Positions 52,471-60,270 of a stretch of DNA of 64,000 bases are shown piece by piece; positions within the stretch are counted from its first letter, which is position 1, and each line of letters starts with the position of its first letter. Position numbers and translations under genes: made by a program. Below the pieces are notes generated by a model. It was not told where the DNA came from, searched no databases, and saw nothing but the letters and a program-made list of their open reading frames with translations. The stretch comes from an uncultured Methylocystaceae bacterium (GTDB lineage Bacteria > Pseudomonadota > Alphaproteobacteria > Rhizobiales > Beijerinckiaceae), in contig CALMZV010000027.1 of NCBI GenBank assembly GCA_937870755.1, positions 310,001-374,000 on the forward strand, given 5' to 3'.

Positions 52471-54384
52471 TCACGCAAACGCAGGAATGAGACTCGCCAG
52501 AACGCGCGCGATCGCCGTGCCGATGCTGACGAGAGCCGCGCCGATGCCCTCGATCGCGGCGATGGCCGCCGCCACCTCCCACAGCGCGATCAGCGCGACG
52601 ACGATGGCGACGGCGATAGCGATGTATTTCAGCGCCTCCAGCAACGCCTCGCCGATCAGCGCGAGAAGTTCGGCCAGCATTTGCGAGGCGACAACAGCCG
52701 CGACCACGGGAATGAGCGTCATGGTCATCTGCTGCATCCGCCGCCGGAACGCGTCCATGATCTCCCGCCGCGTCAGTTCCGCCGTCGTCACGCACAAAGC
52801 CGTGATCGACTGCTGAAGAAGCGCGCGCACCTGCGCCTGAATGCGCCGGCGCAGTTCGGCGACCAAGCGGCGCAGGAACGAACGCGCGATCGCGCGTATC
52901 TGCGCCTCGATCGGCTGCAACGCCGTCTCCAGCGCGAGCATCATCGCCTGGTCGCCCGCAAGGTTGACCGCGCCTGGAACCAGACGACGCGCCTCCGGCG
53001 AACGCAACAGCATCTGGATCGCCTGGCGCAACGTCACCCGATTGATCGCCGCGCTCGCGCGGGCCTCGATCTGGTTGGAGATGAACCGCTCGACCTCCGC
53101 CTGCGCGGGATCCATCAGACGATCGAGAAACGCGTCGATCCGCCCCTGATCGCTCACGCCGCACACGAACACGTCACGGTCCTGGTCGCCGATCGCCTTG
53201 AACGACATCACGCCATCGCGGCACCAGGCGAGCGAGACGGCCGAGCCGGCGATCCGTTGCGGGGATTCCGGCGGAAACCGGCTTGAGCGCATGGCGCGCA
53301 CAGATGTCACCGTATCGGTCGGGTGTCCGCGCGCGCGCCAGATGCGCTGCACCTCGCCGATCGCACGGTTGCCCTTGGAGATGTAATTGAGCAGTTGCGT
53401 CTCGGCGAACGCCGCCTCCGTCCACGTCGCGCGCTTCACCTCAACGATCTCCAGCGCCGTTCCGGTGCGCACCGCTATGTCCGCGCGACCGAAGATGGCG
53501 TCGCCGATGGTCTGCGGATCGATCACGTCGCCGCGACCGCGCCGCGGCTCGGTGCGAAACGGCGCGGCGCTCGCGCCCGGCAGGCCCAGTTCCTGCTCGA
53601 CCGCGCCCAAAGGGGCCATCTGGTCGGCGAGCGTCTCGCGCACCCTGCTTTCCGGCACGGGCGTGCGCTCCTGCGCGTCCAGCAGATGGCGGCATGGCGC
53701 GAAACGGCGCAGCGCGCGCGGCGCCCTCTCCTGCTGCACGACATGGGCGAGTTCGTGCGCAAGGAGCGGCGCATTCGCTTCCGATTGGCCGGCTGCGAAT
53801 ACGATATGGTCGCCGACCGTATAGGCGAGCGCGCCGACCGCGCGCGCGGACGCGTCGGCCGTCGGGCCGGAATGCGTGCGGACGTTCGAAAAATCCCGAC
53901 CGAACCGCGGCTCGAAGTAGGCGCGCGCAGCCGCGCCCAGCGGCGCGCCGCCGCCGGCCAGAACGTCGTGCACGATCGCCGGCGCGACGGCTGCGCCCGG
54001 CGGCGCGCCGCCGGCTTCTTTTCGACGAAGCTCTTCCTCCTCCTCGTGCGCGCAGGCGACGCATTTTCGGCGCAACGCGACCGGGCCTCGCTTCGGCGCG
54101 GCGGGCGGCGCTGCGGACATGCCAAGAACGCGCGCGGCGGTCGCATCCGCATCGCGTTCGAGCGGATCGGAAACGCTGCCGATCCGCAGCGTCTCGCGCC
54201 GGTCCGCCGGCCGCCCCGCGGCGCGTGGCGCACGCCGGGCGAGCCGCGCCTGGTTGCTCGCCCCGGCGGGTGGCGTTTGCATCCGCGCGCCCAACCCCGT
54301 CGCGTGCGCGCTTGCGCTGTCGGTATGGGCGGCGTGTTTGGCCTTCGCGACCGGCTGAGCCCGTGTTTGCGACGCGGCCGTCAT
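52471..54384 (-). CDS. DUF4157 protein with PD-(D/E)XK-like motif and hydrophobic C-terminus, candidate eCIS effector
   Basis: 637 residues from the ATG at 54384 (AGGGAG upstream). A disordered leader carries CVACAHEEEEE (108-118); DUF4157 spans about 140-218 (YFEPRFGRDFSNVRTHSG, AHELAHVVQQ with H210, E211, H214). At 300-335, D302 and E315-V-K317 with Q330 fit a PD-(D/E)XK nuclease core (ADIAVRTGTALEIVEVKRA). After helical segments the last 80 residues are strongly hydrophobic (YIAIAVAIVVALIALW). This suggests a packaged toxin with a membrane-active tail; nuclease activity is inferred from motif only. Confidence 0.75.
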   Translation of the reverse strand: MTAASQTRAQPVAKAKHAAHTDSASAHATGLGARMQTPPAGASNQARLARRAPRAAGRPADRRETLRIGSVSDPLERDADATAARVLGMSAAPPAAPKRGPVALRRKCVACAHEEEEELRRKEAGGAPPGAAVAPAIVHDVLAGGGAPLGAAARAYFEPRFGRDFSNVRTHSGPTADASARAVGALAYTVGDHIVFAAGQSEANAPLLAHELAHVVQQERAPRALRRFAPCRHLLDAQERTPVPESRVRETLADQMAPLGAVEQELGLPGASAAPFRTEPRRGRGDVIDPQTIGDAIFGRADIAVRTGTALEIVEVKRATWTEAAFAETQLLNYISKGNRAIGEVQRIWRARGHPTDTVTSVRAMRSSRFPPESPQRIAGSAVSLAWCRDGVMSFKAIGDQDRDVFVCGVSDQGRIDAFLDRLMDPAQAEVERFISNQIEARASAAINRVTLRQAIQMLLRSPEARRLVPGAVNLAGDQAMMLALETALQPIEAQIRAIARSFLRRLVAELRRRIQAQVRALLQQSITALCVTTAELTRREIMDAFRRRMQQMTMTLIPVVAAVVASQMLAELLALIGEALLEALKYIAIAVAIVVALIALWEVAAAIAAIEGIGAALVSIGTAIARVLASLIPAFA

Positions 54385-54623
54385 GTTTTTTTCTCCCTGC
54401 GCGCCGCCAGCGCCCAGGCGACGGCCCGCGCGATCGCGGCGTCCTGCGCGCCCGCCGGAACGTTCACGCGCACGGTATCGATGCGCAGCCGACCGCCCGC
54501 GCGCGCGGCATCGAGCGCGCGCGTGGTCGCCTGTGTCATGCGCGCCGCCTGCGCCGTCGGCACGGCGACCGCGGTCCTCGTCTCTGCGATACCGGATCCA
54601 GGCGGGCGCGATTTTTTCGTCAT
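54381..54623 (-). CDS. Small basic eCIS-operon protein
   Basis: 80 residues, unknown family. The N-terminal half is basic and disordered; LRIDTVRVNVPAGAQDAAIARAVAWALA suggests a beta-strand and an amphipathic helix. The ATG overlaps the ATPase stop (ATGA) and its own stop overlaps the next DUF4157 gene (ATGA). It could be an adaptor, given its position between the ATPase and a cargo candidate. Confidence 0.65.
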   Translation of the reverse strand: MTKKSRPPGSGIAETRTAVAVPTAQAARMTQATTRALDAARAGGRLRIDTVRVNVPAGAQDAAIARAVAWALAARREKKT

Positions 54624-56725
54624 AGGCCGCCTCCGCGCGCAGCCGGCATGTCGTATATGCGGTCGAGTTTCCGAAATTCTGCGCGCGCCGCCTGCTCCAC
54701 ATGACGCATGGCGATGCCGCCGCCATCGGCGGCCGCCAGGAACGCGGCATTGACGGCGATGACGATGATATTGCCGCCTGCAAGTTCGAGCCCCGCCAAC
54801 CGTTCGAAATCGATGTCGTCGAGCGGCGCGCGCGCCGGAAACGCCCTGCGCCACAGTGCGCGGCGATCCGCGAAGCCGGGGAACGGAATGTCGATCAGGT
54901 AACGCAGGCGTCGCAGGAATCCGAAATCGAGGTGGCTTTTCATATTGGTCGCGAGAATCGCAAGACCGGCATATTGCTCGATCCGCTGCAGAAGATAGCC
55001 GACTTCGATATTGGCGTAGCGATCGTGACTGTCCTTCACCTCGGATCGCTTTCCGAACAGCGCATCCGCTTCGTCGAAAAACAGCACGGCGCCGGATTCC
55101 TCGGCGGCGTCGAACACGCGTTTGAGGTTCTTCTCCGTTTCCCCGATATACTTCGAAACGACGGTGGACAGGTCGACGCAATAGAGATCGAGATCGAGTT
55201 CGTGTGCGATCGCTTCGGCGGCGAGCGTCTTGCCCACGCCGCTCGGCCCCGCAAACAGCGCGCTCACGCCCCGGCCGCGCGGCAGCAGCGCGTCGTAGCC
55301 CCAGCGCCCGTAGACGATGGCGCGCCGGCGCGCCTGCTCGCTCACCGCGCGCAGATCGCGCATCACCGCCTCCGGCAGCACCAGATCGTCCCAGCCACGA
55401 CGCGGTTCGATCCGTTGCGCGAGCCCGTCGAGCCGCGCCGTCGCCCGCGCGCGGCAGGCCGCCCACAAGGTCGCGGCGCCGGGACCGACGTCCGCCCCAA
55501 GACTCGCGGCGACCTCCGCGATCTGCGACGGGCCGAACGCGAACTGGTCGACCAGCGAGTCGAATGCGTTCGGCTCGACCTCATGGTCTGCTAACGCCGC
55601 GCGCCAGCCGCACATCCGGTCCTCGCGCGACAGCGTCGGCAGTTTCAGCGATGGCGCATCGGCGAGCCAGGCCACCGGCTCCTCCGCAACGAACAGCGCA
55701 GCCGTCGCGCCCGAGGTCGCGAATTCGCGCAGACCGCCTGCATCCCCCTGCGCGTCCACGTCCAGCACGAGGCAGAGTTGCGACAGGACCGTTTCGCGCG
55801 CGATCAGCGCGAGCGTTTCGCGCCGCGCCTCCGGCGCCGTCGGCAGATCGTGGAGCGCCATCTCCACCGGCCTCAGGCCGAACGCCGCCGCGACCCCCTG
55901 CGCGACCGCGCGCCGCCCGCTGCCACGCGGGCCGACGATCTGCGCGACGGCGACGTCGGCGGTCGTCAGGGCGCGCACGAGCGCGCGCGTCTTCTCGATC
56001 AACCCGCCGGCGAGCGGCGCGGGCGCGGGCGCGCGCAGCAACGCGCCGACCCGCGGGTCGGCCCCCACCCTCGTGTGGATGAAATCGATCATGCGCTCGT
56101 CGAGCGCGAGCGGCGCCAGCGCATCCGGTCCGGCGGCGGAAACGAGCACGTTGCGCCGCAGCGGGCTGTCGGGCGCAAGGCGCGCGCGCATGATCGCGCG
56201 TGCGCCCTTGCGCACGCCCAGCAACAGCGCGACGAGATGGCGCGTCGCGAAGGTCAGCGCGAGCCGGTCGTGCGCATAGCCATAGAGCGCGCCAAGCGCG
56301 GCGTCGATCTGCGGCGCCACAATGATCAGCAGCGCATCGATATCGAACGGCGCCAGATCGAAATGGGCCGCCAGCAGGTCGAGCGCGAATGGTTCGCCCG
56401 CCTCCGCCATCTCCCGGCGCGCCGCATCGTATTCCGCGCGCATGCGCGCGAGCGCCTCGGTCTCGACGATGGAAACGCCCTCGTCCTTGCGCAGCAGCCA
56501 GTCGGCGCGCAAATCGCCCATCGTCGAATCCGTCGCCACGCCCTCGCCGGCCGGCGTATCGAATGCGGACGGCGCGGCGCGCTGCGCGACGATCAGCGCG
56601 TCCAGTCGCGCGCGCAGCCATGCCAGTCCGAGTCCAAGCGTGCGCTCGTTGCGCGCGCGCCAGACATCCTCCGCCGATTGGGTCGGCGGACCGTCGATCT
56701 GGCGCGGGGGCTGCATGTCGTTCAT
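54620..56725 (-). CDS. eCIS AAA+ ATPase (Afp15-like)
   Basis: 701 residues. The N-terminal 430 residues contain a degenerate ATPase-like module (GPRGSGRRAV at 265-274); the C-terminal AAA domain is intact with Walker A GPSGVGKT (493-500), Walker B LFFDEADALF (548-557), sensor ATNMK and Arg-rich FLRRLRYL. Afp15-type ATPases are needed for particle assembly or sheath handling. It overlaps the small downstream gene by 4 bp and follows DUF4255 by 4 bp. Confidence 0.93.
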   Translation of the reverse strand: MNDMQPPRQIDGPPTQSAEDVWRARNERTLGLGLAWLRARLDALIVAQRAAPSAFDTPAGEGVATDSTMGDLRADWLLRKDEGVSIVETEALARMRAEYDAARREMAEAGEPFALDLLAAHFDLAPFDIDALLIIVAPQIDAALGALYGYAHDRLALTFATRHLVALLLGVRKGARAIMRARLAPDSPLRRNVLVSAAGPDALAPLALDERMIDFIHTRVGADPRVGALLRAPAPAPLAGGLIEKTRALVRALTTADVAVAQIVGPRGSGRRAVAQGVAAAFGLRPVEMALHDLPTAPEARRETLALIARETVLSQLCLVLDVDAQGDAGGLREFATSGATAALFVAEEPVAWLADAPSLKLPTLSREDRMCGWRAALADHEVEPNAFDSLVDQFAFGPSQIAEVAASLGADVGPGAATLWAACRARATARLDGLAQRIEPRRGWDDLVLPEAVMRDLRAVSEQARRRAIVYGRWGYDALLPRGRGVSALFAGPSGVGKTLAAEAIAHELDLDLYCVDLSTVVSKYIGETEKNLKRVFDAAEESGAVLFFDEADALFGKRSEVKDSHDRYANIEVGYLLQRIEQYAGLAILATNMKSHLDFGFLRRLRYLIDIPFPGFADRRALWRRAFPARAPLDDIDFERLAGLELAGGNIIVIAVNAAFLAAADGGGIAMRHVEQAARAEFRKLDRIYDMPAARGGGL

Positions 56726-56729
56726 GGAT

Positions 56730-58055
56730 TCAAGGCGTCAGAGTGAACATCGTCGGATCGCGACTGCGCGCGCCGTTGACCTGCACGGACAGACGATGCG
56801 CAACGCCGCCCGCCGGCGGCGCGGGCAGAAAGCGGGCGGCTTCGACCACCGGAATTTCGATGGCGGTCGGCGTCGGCGCCGCCCACGGATCGCCTGGGCC
56901 GGGCGGCCGTATGACGACCGGCGCATCGCCGAGGATCGCCTCGCTCGCGCCGTCCGGCGTCCACAGACGCGTGCCGACGATTTGCAGGAGCGTCGCCGCC
57001 GGTCCGCCCGCCGGCGCGATGCCGACGATGCGCGGCGTGAGTTGAAACAGCGCGACATTCGAGGCGGACGCACGGTCCTGCAGCAGATGGACTCCAGCAT
57101 CGAGCGCGCCGGACACGCCCTCCGTCTCGTGGATGGCGATCACCTGCACGGTGAGCGGGCCGGGCTGCAACTGGTCGCCCGCAGGTATGGGGCGCGGCGC
57201 GGCGTGATCGAGATCAATTGGATATTGCGCATCGGGAACGATCAGGCGGACGACGCCGTCGGCCGGCGGCGGCACGCGGATCGGCTCCAGCCGCCCGAGC
57301 CGCACATAGAGCCGCGCGGCGCGAACGCTTTCGCATTCGAGCGTGATCTCCTCGCCCACGCGCACGCGCATCTCGCCGCGCGGCAGATTGGGCGCCGGCG
57401 GCGTGACATACGCGCTGGCGATGAAAGGCCGGCGCGCGACATGCGCGAATACGCGGCGCGCCTCGACCGGCGGCGCCTGCCGGCGCGGGCGGCCGCTTTC
57501 GATCCGCACGACGCTGACTTCGTAGACGACCGAGCGGCGAAAATTTGCCTCCGGAATCGCGGACCAGATTTTCACGATCTCGTCCACGCCGATCGGCCGG
57601 AGGGTGAGCTTGATGCGCTCGAACTCGTTCTGCAGCGCGGGATCGAGAATGGGCTGGCCGACGATGCCGACCGCCGGGCGCGTGATGGCCTGCGCTTCGA
57701 TCCGCCCGCCGAGGTCATGCAACACGCGCATGGCGTCGCCCAGCAGCACCTGCGCGTTGATGTCGGAATCCTGCTGGTCGTCCTGCTGGCTATGACTGGT
57801 CATGAGATAATGCAGCACGAGCGACAGCGGCGGCTGGCCATAGGACGCAGGATGTCCGCGCCCCGGCATGTCGAGGTTGGAAAGGTCGCCGGTCTGTTTC
57901 ACTTCGACCAGATAGAGATTGACGCGCGGCCCGGCCGCGCCGGCGATTGAAATGTCGGGCGGCGCGAGTGTGACCGTCACGGCGTTCGACATGCGATCGC
58001 GCAGCAATGTGCGCAGCGTGCGGCTGACGGCGGCGATGGCGGTGTGGTCGGCCAT
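56730..58055 (-). CDS. DUF4255 tail terminator (Afp16/Pvc16-like) with C-terminal extension
   Basis: 441 residues. The first 190 (AIAAVSRTLRTLLRDRMSNAVTVTLAPPD, NLYLVEVKQTGDLSNLDMPG, PLSLVLHYLMTSHS) are the DUF4255/Pvc16 N-terminal domain, which caps the tube and sheath distal end. The rest is beta-rich, with Ig/IPT-like stretches (RIVGIAPAGGPAATLLQIVGTRLWTPDG), an extension beyond the usual terminator length. It precedes the ATPase by 4 bp. Confidence 0.9.
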   Translation of the reverse strand: MADHTAIAAVSRTLRTLLRDRMSNAVTVTLAPPDISIAGAAGPRVNLYLVEVKQTGDLSNLDMPGRGHPASYGQPPLSLVLHYLMTSHSQQDDQQDSDINAQVLLGDAMRVLHDLGGRIEAQAITRPAVGIVGQPILDPALQNEFERIKLTLRPIGVDEIVKIWSAIPEANFRRSVVYEVSVVRIESGRPRRQAPPVEARRVFAHVARRPFIASAYVTPPAPNLPRGEMRVRVGEEITLECESVRAARLYVRLGRLEPIRVPPPADGVVRLIVPDAQYPIDLDHAAPRPIPAGDQLQPGPLTVQVIAIHETEGVSGALDAGVHLLQDRASASNVALFQLTPRIVGIAPAGGPAATLLQIVGTRLWTPDGASEAILGDAPVVIRPPGPGDPWAAPTPTAIEIPVVEAARFLPAPPAGGVAHRLSVQVNGARSRDPTMFTLTP

Positions 58056-58064
58056 GCCGCGCCC

Positions 58065-58814
58065 TCACTCCCGCAGCCCGCGTCGCGCCCGCGCATAGCG
58101 CGCAAAGCCGCGCGACCGCTCGACGGGCGCGCGCGCGGGCGCGGGCGCCGGCGCGACGCTGATCTCGAGCCGGCCGATCGACAGGAGCGGCGCCTCGATT
58201 GGGCCGGGCGCCGGCGCGCGCGCCATCGCCGGCGCGGGGTCGGCAGGTTCGGACGCAACCGCAGCCGTCGCAAGGATCGGCGGCGGCGCAGGCGCGGCGG
58301 GCTGGCGCGCAACCGGCGAGACGGACGGATCGGACGCGCGCGGCGCCGATGGCGCCCGCGCGCCGTCGAAGCGCGCAGCGTGCGCGGGCGGCGCGCTCGG
58401 CGCCGGCGGCGCGGCGGATGCAGGCGGCGGCGCGCGCGGACGGTCGGGCGTCGGCCGCCCCGCACGCGCGGGCCGCTCATCCGGCTGCGCGACGCGAACC
58501 GGCGTCGCGCGCACGCCTTCAATCATCGGCGCAACGCGCGCGGCGCCGGGCGCAGGCGGCGCGGGCGCAGGCGGCGCGATGAAGGTTTCCGCGGCGGGCG
58601 CAGGCGGCGCGCGCTGCGGCGCAGGGGTCGCCGCCAGCGACGATGCGGCGGGCGGCATTGCGGCGGGCGCCGATGGCGCCGTGTCTGCAAGCGGCGGCGG
58701 CGCGCCGGGCGTCGACTGCGTCGCTCGCGCAGGCAGCGGCGGCGCCACGGGCGCCGACGCGCGCGCCGCGCCCTGCACCGCGCGCTGGACGAGACGCTGG
58801 AAGAAATCGCTCAT
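58065..58814 (-). CDS. Ala/Pro-rich disordered eCIS-operon protein
   Basis: 249 residues: a short helical N-terminus MSDFFQRLVQRAVQGAAR, then about 200 residues of low-complexity Ala/Pro/Arg, and a C-terminus LLSIGRLEISVAP.....RSRGFARYARARR. Such linker proteins are found near the gp26-like gene in eCIS loci, and the conserved ends suggest two binding motifs joined by a tether. The ATG overlaps the upstream stop (ATGA). Function unknown. Confidence 0.7.
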   Translation of the reverse strand: MSDFFQRLVQRAVQGAARASAPVAPPLPARATQSTPGAPPPLADTAPSAPAAMPPAASSLAATPAPQRAPPAPAAETFIAPPAPAPPAPGAARVAPMIEGVRATPVRVAQPDERPARAGRPTPDRPRAPPPASAAPPAPSAPPAHAARFDGARAPSAPRASDPSVSPVARQPAAPAPPPILATAAVASEPADPAPAMARAPAPGPIEAPLLSIGRLEISVAPAPAPARAPVERSRGFARYARARRGLRE

Positions 58815-59635
58815 TCCTCCAACTCCGTATCTTGAACGAGATCGAGATACGCGCGCCGTCGTTCGAGCGGCAACGCGAGAATGTCCGCTTCCGGCCAGTG
58901 GTAGGCGCGCGCGATGATGTGAACCTCGCGCAACAGACGGCGTTTGCCGGCCATGCGATCGAGAACGAGCGCCCCGGCGTCGACGAGAAGCGGCGCTTGC
59001 GCGCCGCAGTTGGGGCAGGTCGCATGAACGATCGTTTCCGCCCGCCGATCGAACGCCACGAGCCCTTCCGCGACAGCCGCGCGCAGTCGACCGTCGCCGG
59101 AGCGCGCGGGTTCGCCAACGCAGGTTTCGACGAGACGCGCGGCGGCCGCGTCCGGATCTTCGGCGGCGAGCGCGGCGACGCATTCGAGATCGCCGCCCGT
59201 CAACGGCCGAATGGCGAACGCGCGTCCGTCGAGCCGCGCGACAGGCGCTGCGGACGTGTCGTCCTGTTGCGACGCGGCGTCCGCCAGAACGTCGAGGTCG
59301 ACGTCGATATCCAGAGGCTCCCCGCATTCCGCGTTCGGGCACATGGCGGCGACATCCATCGACGGGCCGAAACTGAGCGCGTTGAGCCTGAACAAAAGCT
59401 GTTCGCGATCGCCGAGAACAAGCGCGCGCACATGTTCGATGGAAACGCTGTCGATCGGGCCAAGCCGCACGAGAACGCGCTTCAGCAGCGCATTCGCGCG
59501 CCCCGCCGCTCCGCCCGGCGTTTCGCAGAGCGCCAATTCGTCGCGGCCGTCGATCGGGCGCAGGACCGCATCGCGTGCGCGGCCCTGCTTGCAGGCGACC
59601 CCGTGCTCCAGATGTGTGACCGCCGTCCCGCCCAT
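58811..59635 (-). CDS. Baseplate protein, T4 gp26-like, with paired CxxC motifs
   Basis: 274 residues. RDAVLRPIDGRDELALCE and PGGAAGRANALLKRVLVRLG match the T4-type baseplate protein family in eCIS loci. Two zinc-knuckle pairs are seen, CPNAEC (about 99-104) and CPNCGAQ (about 206-212), suggesting one structural Zn site. The C-terminal AYHWPEADILALPLERRRAYLDL is also typical. It sits 44 bp after the tube gene and overlaps the next start. Confidence 0.85.
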   Translation of the reverse strand: MGGTAVTHLEHGVACKQGRARDAVLRPIDGRDELALCETPGGAAGRANALLKRVLVRLGPIDSVSIEHVRALVLGDREQLLFRLNALSFGPSMDVAAMCPNAECGEPLDIDVDLDVLADAASQQDDTSAAPVARLDGRAFAIRPLTGGDLECVAALAAEDPDAAAARLVETCVGEPARSGDGRLRAAVAEGLVAFDRRAETIVHATCPNCGAQAPLLVDAGALVLDRMAGKRRLLREVHIIARAYHWPEADILALPLERRRAYLDLVQDTELEE

Positions 59636-59679
59636 GTCGCGTTCCGCCCGTCGTCAACGCCCCGTCCTACGACGTCGCC

Positions 59680-60207
59680 TCACGGCTCCGGCTCGTTGAA
59701 TCGCGGCTCCGACGGTTCCGTCACCGCGTAGTCGCGCTCCCATCCCTCGTTCTCCAGCTTGATGTGCTGGATGGCGACCGCGTTGGCGTTGGCGTCGAGA
59801 TCGGAGAGGGACTGGAATTCGGAGACCCAGCAGCGGAACAGCTGATAGGAGATCACCTTCTGGCCGGCCTCGTTGAACACGTCGAGAATGACGTCCTTGC
59901 GGAAGTCGGCGAGCGAAACCTCGGCGCCCGCGCCCGCGCCGAAATTCCAGACCTTGTTGGCCCATTGCTCGAAATCGATATCGTGCGTCACGCCGCGTTC
60001 GAGCGTGATCGGCTCATATTTCGTTCGACCCGGCGACTTGCGCACGGTGGACGGGTCGCCGCCCTCGCGATGTTCGATCACCTCGGTCGTGCGCTTGAGC
60101 GACGACACTTTCGAGACGCCGGCGACGTATCTGCCGTCCCACTTCACCCGGAACTTGAAGTTCTTGTAGGGATCGAACCGGCGAGCGTTGACCGTGAACT
60201 GCGCCAT
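59680..60207 (-). CDS. eCIS inner tube protein (gp19/Afp1/5-like)
   Basis: 175 residues from the ATG at 60207, which has GGAGG 7 nt upstream. DPYKNFKFRVKWDGRYVAGVSKVSSLKRTTEVI is the classic tail-tube opening, followed by YEPITLERGVTHDIDFEQW and VISYQLFRCWVSEFQSLSDLDANAN. It polymerises into the inner tube through which cargo is carried. It is the only canonical tube gene in the locus. Confidence 0.95.
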   Translation of the reverse strand: MAQFTVNARRFDPYKNFKFRVKWDGRYVAGVSKVSSLKRTTEVIEHREGGDPSTVRKSPGRTKYEPITLERGVTHDIDFEQWANKVWNFGAGAGAEVSLADFRKDVILDVFNEAGQKVISYQLFRCWVSEFQSLSDLDANANAVAIQHIKLENEGWERDYAVTEPSEPRFNEPEP

Positions 60208-60270
60208 CGCCAAGCCTCCGCGTTTCTGCGTACGAACGCAGGATCATGCCCGATATCGCGCGCTCGCGCG

